Assembly: GCF_024464185.1 (NCBI RefSeq)
Contig: NZ_JANHAU010000007.1
Span: 62,001 to 126,000, forward strand
Reading direction: 5' to 3'
DNA: 64,000 bases
Source: Haloarchaeobius salinus
GTDB lineage: Archaea; Halobacteriota; Halobacteria; Halobacteriales; Natrialbaceae
Shown here: positions 37,001 through 43,394 of the stretch, piece after piece
Position numbering within the stretch: the stretch's first letter is position 1
Layout: every line of letters starts with the position of its first letter
Program-made: the position numbers and the translations under genes
Notes under the pieces: model-generated
The model's input: only the letters and a program-made list of their open reading frames with translations
What the model was told of the DNA's origin: nothing
Database searches by the model: none

Positions 37001-37536
37001 GGACGTGCGGCGAGACACTCTGTTCAGACCATAGTGTAGCGTGTGGCGACGATGGGGTCGAGCACTGCTCGCAGCACATGTCGAACTGTGAGGTCTGCGA
37101 ACGCGAAGCGGGAATGAAAGACGTACAACCACGATGTGAGGACCATCTCGTCTCCTGTGTGGTTTGTCAAGAGCGACTCTGCCGTGAGCACGCGTCTTGG
37201 GCTCCAATCACGAAGGCAGCGGTGTGTGCTGAGCACCGAGCCGAATGTTCGACTTGTCGGCAATACGTTTCGGAGCGTGTGCTCCAGAATGGCAAGTGCT
37301 CCACCTGCCGTAAACTGAGATCTGACGGACTAGCACTGCTGCCGGACGACTTCGAACTCCCGGAGGCAGTGAACACCGACTCGGGGGAATTCGGCGTGAA
37401 TTCTCGCTATGTCGTTGCTCGTCAGTCACACCTGCTCCGCTCCGACGAAATCATCGTCGTGAGCCGCGAGAGCGAGTCAGTTGTTGAGCGACACAAGATC
37501 GGGATGCTCGCGAAGATCACAGGAGGGCGACTATGA
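34090..37536 (+). CDS. Giant Cys/His zinc-repeat protein, partner of the SNF2 ATPase
   Basis: A 1148-residue protein. Residues 1-190 form an uncharacterised globular part (QADCWRVTLPEPLTNLSESR). Residues about 190-275 are a charged coiled coil (EEVEARIEDDAAELLQEATE). From about 320 to 1075 runs an array of more than forty units with the form C-x2-C-x4-C-x2-[HD]-x3, 15 residues per unit, for example CTSCGDVICPAHAEP. Each unit offers four metal ligands, or pairs of units could share ions. A conserved C-terminal piece (RYVVARQSHLLRSDEIIVVS) closes it. I know no described archaeal protein with this layout. It may be a scaffold or DNA/RNA-binding arm for the helicase. Both ends overlap neighbouring genes (ATGA). 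Confidence 0.85.
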   Translation: MSVDDVGSLNRLETRRFTASTIQAFGGKIDRSQADCWRVTLPEPLTNLSESREVAVVFDPKDQQPGREELLIQPGSLPFNELLGLTKQEVSVGRIHLSAADLQTPLPDALDVSELTVRVDEFEPEQTADAVSFHFLVEMESVSSFHRERFETVTLDLATGGRLPDLTQRLLAHTSNLANSHRTVSIDPEDEVVEDRYETAVEEVEARIEDDAAELLQEATEAAETRSEEIKDLYDQRRQEAREEFRGGALRRRKEAFAEREREEIEEMVARHDVAVNVTLVGLTLVAHDKGSLSLTLDDGENTASTTVQYAPATGTVDQFDCATCSTGFGPKTRPQVCTCGTVVCAGCLNVCESCTSPGCPNCDPPMCECELCHRVECHDCNSECAHCGSIVCSAHIETCGATGQETCLACGQPCNTCDEFHSDDHLAQCTVDGDLHCDSHCSHCGVCSETICSDHADACTACERTLCPSDRVSCETCGDTRCRDDAFACDGCGGYHCAEDIATCEVCEGQFSEGHLAECAVCSRAVCESDHGQCRLCDDIVCTEDSIECATCGAVTCLEHAEECDLCDESFCEDHLESCGTCETTVCDSDRVHCTACDAVACSDHAQSCDACNDDLCPEHGTSCSECEDTLCPEDTVQCADHEEPLCPSHSETCIQCERAFCFDLVQTCQYCQEPVCDYDSGECTHTGKAVCSDHLESCTVCEDSYCPTHGAVTEIASEFRCLDHSACCAECGGDFAPENLIGCTHCGELVCDSDAGECVVCDEHFCMSHGVVTGLTGSFHCHDHAEQCVECEGYFDEANLVDCDHCGEPVCDSHSEECAECGDVLCQTDSGRCSVDDATLCEKHLTSCSVCGDDLCDNHLSVCTSCGDVICPAHAEPCATCDALHCPAHLEECADCFDSHCSQHIEACKSCGDQYCADHLSSCAECGEPVCIVDSTLCRGCDELVCPDHTDRCSVCDGEFCPNHRSQCGTCGETLCSDHSVACGDDGVEHCSQHMSNCEVCEREAGMKDVQPRCEDHLVSCVVCQERLCREHASWAPITKAAVCAEHRAECSTCRQYVSERVLQNGKCSTCRKLRSDGLALLPDDFELPEAVNTDSGEFGVNSRYVVARQSHLLRSDEIIVVSRESESVVERHKIGMLAKITGGRL
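35046..37313 (+). repeat. 45-bp coding period encoding 15-residue zinc-ligand units
   Basis: The gene has a strict 45-base period through most of this stretch, seen as TGT/TGC codons at positions 1, 4 and 9 and a CAC/CAT or GAC/GAT codon at position 12 of each 15-codon unit. Units differ at most other positions, so this is an old protein repeat under selection and not a young minisatellite. A few units carry short insertions (near residues 715 and 760). Confidence 0.85.
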
Positions 37537-38465
37537 GTCGCCGAGGCGATGCACCGACTTGGTACAGTCCAGGTGAGGTGCAATCGACAGTTCGTCGAGC
37601 GCTCTCGAACAATGTCGACCTGGAGAAGATCGTCTCCGTATTGGGTGAACGCGAGCTCGACAACGTTCAACACTCCCGCGTCGAAGCGATCATCGAAAAT
37701 GTCTCTGAGAACACCGAAGAGGCGTCCATCAAACCGCATCTCTCACAACCTCCGTCGACAAAGGCGGAGCCTCGTGAGGTTCGCGGGCGACGGCTAAGCG
37801 CCGATGATTTCGAGTTTTTCTCGAATAGGGAAGCTGCCCGCGTACTAGGACTGGTTCTCGAGTCGTTTGACGGGAACACACTCAGGATGGGACCCCACGA
37901 CCAGGTTGAATCCGATCTAGTCTGGAACCGACAGGGTGGAACCATCGCACTCCTGATCGTCCCCACAACCGAGGAAGCTGTAGACTCTCACCAGGTCGAC
38001 GCACTTCTTGAAGGCCAGACAGTTCCCGAAGACCGTCGAAGCCCCTCCGAACTCGCGGTGGTGACTAACGGGTCGTTTACGGATCAAGCATTGGGTTACG
38101 CCGAAACGAACGACATCCGGTGCTATGATGGCGGCCATCTCGAAGCCTGGCTCCAGCGTGTGCTCGTGCCGATGGATGCCGTGGGAACGGTCTTGGAGGA
38201 AGGCGAAGATCATGATGGGCCAATCTTAGAGATCGTCGATATCCCGTCGATCCCAGCTCCCCGCGCCACAATCGCTCCCCTGGAGATCGAACCGGTATTC
38301 GAAGTGGAGATGGGCGAAGAGGAGCCAGGGCCCAAAGGTCGGTTAGGACGGGATGACCCACTGAAGGGCACCGACCCTGACACAGGCCAGACCGGGACGC
38401 TGTACGCTGACCCAGAAGAAGACGGCGAGTACGGAGCGTTCGAAGACTACCTGGAGAGTATCTAA
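37533..38465 (+). CDS. Mrr-like protein with an altered active site
   Basis: A 310-residue protein. Residues about 95-210 follow the Mrr-type restriction-endonuclease fold: FFSNREAARVLGLVLESFDG, then HDQVESDLVW, GGTIALLIVP, LAVVTNGSFTDQALGYAETN and a final CYDGGHLEAWLQRVL. The first acidic residue (ESD, about 127) is present. The (E/Q)-x-K pair, which should sit in ALLIVPTT (about 140-145), is not there, since Pro replaces the usual Lys. It may be a DNA-binding relative without cleavage. The N-terminus and the acidic C-terminus are not recognised. Its ATG overlaps the zinc-repeat gene's stop and it is followed by the two-module paralogue 5 bases later. Confidence 0.7.
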   Translation: MSRRGDAPTWYSPGEVQSTVRRALSNNVDLEKIVSVLGERELDNVQHSRVEAIIENVSENTEEASIKPHLSQPPSTKAEPREVRGRRLSADDFEFFSNREAARVLGLVLESFDGNTLRMGPHDQVESDLVWNRQGGTIALLIVPTTEEAVDSHQVDALLEGQTVPEDRRSPSELAVVTNGSFTDQALGYAETNDIRCYDGGHLEAWLQRVLVPMDAVGTVLEEGEDHDGPILEIVDIPSIPAPRATIAPLEIEPVFEVEMGEEEPGPKGRLGRDDPLKGTDPDTGQTGTLYADPEEDGEYGAFEDYLESI

Positions 38466-38470
38466 TATTC

Positions 38471-39367
38471 ATGACAGCGATATTTGAAGAGGAGTCCACG
38501 ACAGTCCCAGTGAAGAATGGCCAATCGATCACCATCGAACCTGGAAATCCCTGGCCGTCTGCGTACCGAGGGTCAAAGTACAGTCTGGTCTCGGACGACG
38601 ACTTCGAGGATACAGTGTTGAAATGGGAGCACCGAGACCTCAACATCTTCACAGAACCACCGTCAGGTCTCAGGCGAGCGCTGGTACTTCTTGGGAAAAG
38701 TGGCGGTCGCGGGAGCATCCGTGTGACTGCAGATAATGAGGTTCTCACGAAGATCCCCGCAAAAGACTACGAACACGTTGACCAGGCACCGGTCGACAGT
38801 GGATGGGTCCCCGTCTACGTCGGCAAACTCCAAACCCCGATCGATTTCGAGGAGGTTGAGACTGATCCGACGCCACCCACCCAGTCGAGTATCAAGGTGT
38901 GGCAGGGTTTCACGTTCAATAACGGTGAACGATGGGCCGTCGGTCACGACGGCAAACTTGTTTGGAAGTGGCGGGATTATCGATTCGAGTCCGCGTTCAA
39001 TCACCCCGAACTGGTTGCCGAATATCAGAAATATCGAGGGACTGCGGGCCGGCTCTACATTACCGAGAATGCCCATGTCTGGGTGAATTTGCCAAGACAA
39101 GACATTAGATCGGAACAGAAAGAGACGGTTCGGAGAGCCATTACTCAGTGGAAACAAAAGGCCGAAGAGGCTGATGATACTGCCTCGCTTCGACTGGTCA
39201 ATCGTCGACTGGTCGCAACCAGCCAGCAAGACGACCCCTCGACTGGTCACTTCCCTATCCATATCGGTCATCTGGGGAACTTCGACGGGGGGAAGATTCC
39301 GCGGCCGGTCGTCGACGACGAGAGCTACTACCAGGCAGTCTGTGAGTACGAGACAGTGTGGGAGTAG
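38471..39367 (+). CDS. Two-module protein of unknown function, paralogue of the 31.2 kb protein
   Basis: A 298-residue protein. Module one (about residues 20-125) begins GNPWPSAYRGSKYSL, has GGRGSIRVTADNEVLTKIP and ends PVYVGKLQTP. Module two (about 143-272) has GRLYITENAHVWVNL and ends FPIHIGHL. The first module closely matches the second module of the protein at 31249-32124 (GDLWPSVYDGAKYSF, GGSLRVTPWNDVLTL, PIYVGQI). So two paralogues with duplicated modules stand at the two outer/inner ends of the divergent operons. No catalytic motif is visible; a binding role is likely. It is the last gene of the plus-strand operon. Confidence 0.7.
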   Translation: MTAIFEEESTTVPVKNGQSITIEPGNPWPSAYRGSKYSLVSDDDFEDTVLKWEHRDLNIFTEPPSGLRRALVLLGKSGGRGSIRVTADNEVLTKIPAKDYEHVDQAPVDSGWVPVYVGKLQTPIDFEEVETDPTPPTQSSIKVWQGFTFNNGERWAVGHDGKLVWKWRDYRFESAFNHPELVAEYQKYRGTAGRLYITENAHVWVNLPRQDIRSEQKETVRRAITQWKQKAEEADDTASLRLVNRRLVATSQQDDPSTGHFPIHIGHLGNFDGGKIPRPVVDDESYYQAVCEYETVWE

Positions 39368-39426
39368 GCCATTCCAGTTTCTCGGGGCTTCGTGATAGAG
39401 TCGTCTCAGCTGCGGGCCCAGGGGTA

Positions 39427-39781
39427 TCTGTAGCAATTAGCTCGCCCGTATTTCTGTAACGAAAATCTGTAACGTGTGTCTGTATCGGGCTCCCTCGGCC
39501 GGAATCCCGAACAATCACCCACTCGGACGGCCGTATTGAACATCTGTAACAGTTCTCTGTAACGTCCATTCGTGGCAGTCGCCCTATACAGAATGCGGGA
39601 CAATCGTTCGTACCCTAAATCTGTTACAGAAGTCTGTAATAGGCTTCAGTAATAGCTAACCGTAACAGATTGACAGGGCGGGGACAATCCAGATCACCAT
39701 AGTGCACCATGGCAGAGATCCATTACAGAGATCTATTACAGATATTGCTCTGTATTGTCTGACACAGATTTATGATACAGG
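39427..39781. repeat. Iteron arrays, TCTGTAAC at 13-bp spacing, candidate centromere or origin
   Basis: Octamers close to TCTGTAAC recur at exact 13-bp steps in three forward clusters: starts 39453, 39466, 39479; 39543, 39556 (a degenerate third at 39569); and 39620, 39633, 39646, 39659. A single TCTGTAGC lies at 39427. A fourth cluster is inverted (ATTACAGA-like) with starts 39722, 39735, 39761 and 39774, keeping the same 13-bp grid. The last cluster overlaps the parA TATA-like box. This is the layout of a partition centromere or replication iteron region, and the overlap suggests that a ParB-like protein represses parA. Confidence 0.8.
39767..39778 (+). promoter_or_regulatory. TATA-like box of parA
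   Basis: AGATTTATGATA is centred about 28 bases before ATG 39800 and lies inside the inverted iteron cluster, so a protein bound to the iterons would block transcription. Confidence 0.5.
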
Positions 39782-39799
39782 GGGGAAAACGGGTGACGT

Positions 39800-40795
39800 A
39801 TGATAACGGCCGTGGTCTATTCAGAATCGGGCGGGACCTACAAAACGACGATGACGGCCAACATCGCCGTCGCACTGGAGCGAATGGGGCTGAACACGCT
39901 CGTTCTGGATTTAGACCCACAGGAAGGGAATCTGACGAGCCTGTTCGACGCTGGTGAGAACCGGAGCGATCCAGAGGCGGATAATCTGGTAAAGCACATC
40001 CTCGACATGCCAGACGGGGAGTTCGACGACCTCATCGAGACGACCGACGAAGGCATCGACATCATTCCGAGCCACGACATGCTCGGGGACTTCACCTCGA
40101 ATCTGGAGCAGAAGATCTCGTACGAGACAGGGATGAAAAACATGAGTCGAGAGGAGTATCCACGCTTCGAGCTACTCTACGATCTCCTCTGGGAGAAAGA
40201 GAAGTTGCAGGAGCAGTACGACGCGATACTCATCGACCCGAACGCACGTGCGGAAGATCTCCTCTACAACGCTATCTACGCGCTCAGAACGCTCGTGGCC
40301 CCAGTCAAGCCCGCAGGTAAGGGGAACCTGAGTCTCGAAGGGCTCGAGGAGCTCGTCGGGAACATGAGCAGTCAGCTCGAAATCGAGATTGGGCTTTCCT
40401 GCGTTGTCCCCTCTGGTGTTGGCCAGACGAACGCGCATCAACAGTACCAGCGGCAGTTCGAGAACACGGATGCATTTGACACGCCTGTCGCAATCGGAAA
40501 CCGCGAGAGTCTCATGGACGCCATGTGGGAGGCCAGAGGCTCTGCGTTCAAGGTTGTCGAGGAACGGTGGAAGACGTTCCAACGAGATGGCGAGATGGTG
40601 AGTGAGCCTGGACAGCGTCGAGTGCGGGAAAGGGAAATCGAAACGCTCCGGAAAATCTACGAACTCGCGTGGTTCATTGCGACCGAAACGTTCGATGCTG
40701 ACGTCGACCCGGTGCTCGAGCTGGACATCGATGACTACGAGACCCGGACAATCGACCTACGAGCGGACAAGGAAACGGAGGCGACCACCGCATGA
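39800..40795 (+). CDS. parA: ParA/SojA-like partition ATPase
   Basis: A 331-residue deviant-Walker ATPase. The start ITAVVYSESGGTYKTTMTAN has the GG-x-x-KTT deviant Walker A (about residues 10-16), and VLDLDPQEGNLT (about 37) is the switch region with DLDPQ. AILIDPNARAEDLLYNAIYA (about 146) is the Walker B equivalent. It drives plasmid segregation with a partner that binds the iterons upstream. Its start is 20-80 bases after the inverted iterons, and its stop overlaps the next start (ATGA). A decayed second copy lies at 54.1-54.5 kb. Confidence 0.9.
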   Translation: MITAVVYSESGGTYKTTMTANIAVALERMGLNTLVLDLDPQEGNLTSLFDAGENRSDPEADNLVKHILDMPDGEFDDLIETTDEGIDIIPSHDMLGDFTSNLEQKISYETGMKNMSREEYPRFELLYDLLWEKEKLQEQYDAILIDPNARAEDLLYNAIYALRTLVAPVKPAGKGNLSLEGLEELVGNMSSQLEIEIGLSCVVPSGVGQTNAHQQYQRQFENTDAFDTPVAIGNRESLMDAMWEARGSAFKVVEERWKTFQRDGEMVSEPGQRRVREREIETLRKIYELAWFIATETFDADVDPVLELDIDDYETRTIDLRADKETEATTA

Positions 40796-41274
40796 ACAAT
40801 TTCAAATCCGGTTCAGGAAACCTCGATTTCGGGGGTGATGAGAGCGACGAGGAGCCAGAAGAGGACGAAGAAGACGTGAGTGTAGAGTCATTCCCTGAAG
40901 AGGAGCCCGAGCAGACCGAGCAGGAATCACCCGTAACAGCCGACAGTCCCTCGATAGAACGAGCTCGTTCTCCGGCTGAATCCCGCGATTTAGCCACTGA
41001 AGGGCCCGATTCGGACGAAAATCCACGAACAGAGTACCCATACTTCATTCGGCGGAACAACGTCGGGGACGAGCGAGACAAGCGTCTGGAGATCCACGTT
41101 CGACAGAACGTTGCGGATCAGGAAGCCGACTTCCGGAACGAGCTCGCGGCACAACTGGGGACAGGGGAGGTCTCAAAAACGGATGCTCGCGAGTTTGCAC
41201 TGCTTGCTGCGTTTGAACACCCAGAACAGGTCGCGGAGCTGATGCGGGATGAGGGATTTGGTGCGCTCGACTGA
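40792..41274 (+). CDS. Small acidic partner of ParA, candidate iteron-binding protein
   Basis: A 160-residue protein. The first 85 residues are acidic and disordered (DESDEEPEEDEEDVSVESFP). The C-terminal part, EIHVRQNVADQEADFRNELA with VSKTDAREFALLAAFEHPEQ, is helical and begins with a strand, which would fit a ribbon-helix-helix-like fold, but I cannot prove it. It overlaps parA by 4 bases. In haloarchaeal plasmids such small second genes are the likely ParB analogues. Its target would be the TCTGTAAC iterons. Confidence 0.65.
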   Translation: MNNFKSGSGNLDFGGDESDEEPEEDEEDVSVESFPEEEPEQTEQESPVTADSPSIERARSPAESRDLATEGPDSDENPRTEYPYFIRRNNVGDERDKRLEIHVRQNVADQEADFRNELAAQLGTGEVSKTDAREFALLAAFEHPEQVAELMRDEGFGALD

Positions 41275-41450
41275 GAACGTACAGAGTTCACAGGACACCA
41301 GAACACGGTAGTAGGTTTGTATATTGAAATTTGGTTTATACCCAGAGGAGTTGGCGAGTCCTACTCATAGGGAGCAAGGTGGAAACAAACCCTTGCAGTG
41401 GGTAGCTAGAGCATTTCAGTGTTCCATCGACAGCTATGAGAGAATCACGG

Positions 41451-41702
41451 TCAGGAATGCCGACCAAAGTGGTAGATGACTCCCCAGAGGAACGAGAGGC
41501 CAACCATGACGACGATACTCCCAGCAAACTGCTCATTCACGGGAATCGATGCACCGGTGATTGACTGTGTTTCTCGGATGAGAAAGAGCGAGAACTCGCC
41601 AAGAGGAGGCAGGAAATCCCAGACAAATTTCGAAAAAATGGTTCCGACAATCAGCGATGCGAATGCTGCAATTTCGTGTGACGCCCCCGTGGTTGCTGGC
41701 AT
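41451..41702 (-). CDS. Small membrane protein of unknown function
   Basis: An 83-residue protein with two hydrophobic stretches, FASLIVGTIFSKFVWDFL (about residues 14-31) and AGSIVVMVGLSFLWGVIYHF (about 60-79). No family is recognised. It stands between the par locus and the CARF-like gene on the opposite strand. Small two-helix proteins near CARF nucleases can be effectors, but here orientation gives no support for this. Confidence 0.5.
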   Translation of the reverse strand: MPATTGASHEIAAFASLIVGTIFSKFVWDFLPPLGEFSLFLIRETQSITGASIPVNEQFAGSIVVMVGLSFLWGVIYHFGRHS

Positions 41703-41880
41703 AGTGTGACCAATGAGTAGTTTCCCAAATTACTGTTCTGCTTGAAATACACTTCTCGACAAAGAGTGGACACGGGTTCTAGGGATAGAGGGGATAATCC
41801 CGATCAGAACGAAGTGGAGAATGTCGAACCATCTTGCTGGCCGCCAATAGGACTTAGGTCTACTACGACGACCAACCAGT

Positions 41881-42348
41881 ATGACACGCCGCTGGGTTAC
41901 CTGTGGAACACCCACGATTCCTGGAATACTGAACCCAATGACTGCAGCGTGTGATCGGGGATTTGTTCCGGACACCATCCACATCCTGTCGAATCCACCA
42001 GTCATGGAGTATGTCGAAGAGACACGGGGCCTGATGGCCGAAGTGATAGCTGCGTATGGAGGCGATGCAGAAACAGAAGTCCACGAACTAACGCACGAGA
42101 CCGATTTTACGAGCATCGTCGACTTCTACCGAACACAGGTGGAGCAATCAGCAGATGACGATGAGGTAGCGATCGACGTCACGCCAGGGCGGAAGTTCAT
42201 GTCCGCAATTGCGTTCCAGGCAGGTATCCAGTTCGGTGCGGACCACGTCTACTACTTTCATCGGAAGTCTGGGGGATACTACGGACAGTTCTATCCCGAG
42301 ATTCCACGCACAGCGACCGACCTGATCGACTTCACCGAGGTGCTGTAA
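41881..42348 (+). CDS. CARF-like domain protein
   Basis: A 155-residue protein with a Rossmann-like pattern. It opens with a strand and loop (RRWVTCGTPTIPGILNPM), and later has DVTPGRKFMSAIAFQAGIQF (about residues 99-118), which matches the D-x-[ST]-x-G-x-K-x-M core of CARF ligand-binding domains, followed by GADHVYYFHR. CARF domains bind cyclic oligoadenylates or related signals and control linked effectors. Its stop TAA overlaps the ATG of the PIN-domain gene by one base, so the two form a coupled pair. No CRISPR array or cas gene is visible in the window. The domain call is by pattern and not by a profile search. Confidence 0.65.
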   Translation: MTRRWVTCGTPTIPGILNPMTAACDRGFVPDTIHILSNPPVMEYVEETRGLMAEVIAAYGGDAETEVHELTHETDFTSIVDFYRTQVEQSADDDEVAIDVTPGRKFMSAIAFQAGIQFGADHVYYFHRKSGGYYGQFYPEIPRTATDLIDFTEVL

Positions 42349-43385
42349 TGGAGGTCAGCCGACGTCGGTTGACCGTCCTGCTGAATGCATTGTATGATGA
42401 GGGTGTCGACTCGATTCCGGTCGAGCACCCAGCCAGTGACATCGGAGAGTTGGCCCGTATCGAACTTGAGACAGATGGACAGGTGACCGTCAGATTCACA
42501 CAGGGGTCGTTCACCTACCAAGAGAACCGAGAGGGTATCCCCGCAAAGTACGGGGAAGCGGCGCACGATGATCTCCCAGACGCCGAGACGTATACCCGGG
42601 CAGCAGTCGCGAGTTCTCTTGTCGAGCTCGACAACCGCGATGAGATAGACGCGTTCTTCGACCGGCATGGATACCCCGACCTCGAGGCTGGGCACGGACC
42701 GGTCGTCCTTGGATTGGACACGAACATCATTCCCTGGCGACTTCCTGAGATTCTCGGTGTTGACAGCGACACCGGCGACACTGACGAGAAGGGTCGTGCG
42801 CCAACGAACGGCTATGCGCTGGCCACGGGTGTGAAGGAAGAGCTCGACTGGCACTACAAGCAGTACAACACACACGAACTCACCGCCGCCTTCGGGGAAG
42901 AATTCACACGCCTCGACAATCAGCCGGCAGGGAGCAACCGAGAGGGGTTCATGGGACTGTATGAGTATCGACGCCTCCGGACGAACCGGACGGTCGATAT
43001 CATAGAATCCAACACCGGTGATGAAGGAATCGTCGACGCCTACGAGGCTTTTAACGAAGAGAGTCGCAAGACTGCGGTGCTTCTGAGCAACGACCGCGGC
43101 TTCATCACCAGAGCAACTGAGGCTGGCGTTCCCGCCCAGCACGTCGACTTCCCGCTCGACATGCCGCGGAAGGTGACCGGAACCTGGACTGACGCCTGTG
43201 AACTGCTGTACTACCTCGCGGTGCTGTTCGGTGTCGTCAAGCTCCCGAAGGTCACGGTGTACGGTGTCTGGAACGGCAAAGATGGTCGTCACTGGCAACA
43301 CGAACAGCTCGACATGGACTGTCGCAGTCCCAAGATAGAACCCAGACTGACGCGGGATCTGCGGATTCTCGATGCGACAGACTGA
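42348..43385 (+). CDS. PIN-domain nuclease-like protein
   Basis: A 345-residue protein. The acidic PIN residues are visible: GLDTNIIPWR (Asp about 124), a Glu in GVKEELDWHY (about 164) and LLSNDRGF (Asp about 247). The first 110 residues are an extra domain (PASDIGELARIELETDGQVT), and the region after the PIN core is conserved-looking (DACELLYYLAVLFGVVKLPK). PIN domains cut single-stranded RNA or DNA. Coupling to the CARF-like gene suggests a signal-controlled RNase effector. The long insert between the Glu and the last Asp is unusual for small PIN toxins. Confidence 0.75.
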   Translation: MEVSRRRLTVLLNALYDEGVDSIPVEHPASDIGELARIELETDGQVTVRFTQGSFTYQENREGIPAKYGEAAHDDLPDAETYTRAAVASSLVELDNRDEIDAFFDRHGYPDLEAGHGPVVLGLDTNIIPWRLPEILGVDSDTGDTDEKGRAPTNGYALATGVKEELDWHYKQYNTHELTAAFGEEFTRLDNQPAGSNREGFMGLYEYRRLRTNRTVDIIESNTGDEGIVDAYEAFNEESRKTAVLLSNDRGFITRATEAGVPAQHVDFPLDMPRKVTGTWTDACELLYYLAVLFGVVKLPKVTVYGVWNGKDGRHWQHEQLDMDCRSPKIEPRLTRDLRILDATD

Positions 43386-43394
43386 GTCCAGAAT

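Noticed and set aside
35046-37313. 45-bp tandem repeat as a minisatellite or CRISPR
   Set aside because: The period is in frame, only Cys/His/Asp positions are kept, and units are otherwise different. It is a protein repeat.
39427-39781. Possible CRISPR array (short repeats at regular spacing)
   Set aside because: The repeats are only 8 bases long and 13 bases apart, with an inverted cluster. CRISPR repeats are 24-37 bases with spacers of similar length. The place before parA fits iterons.
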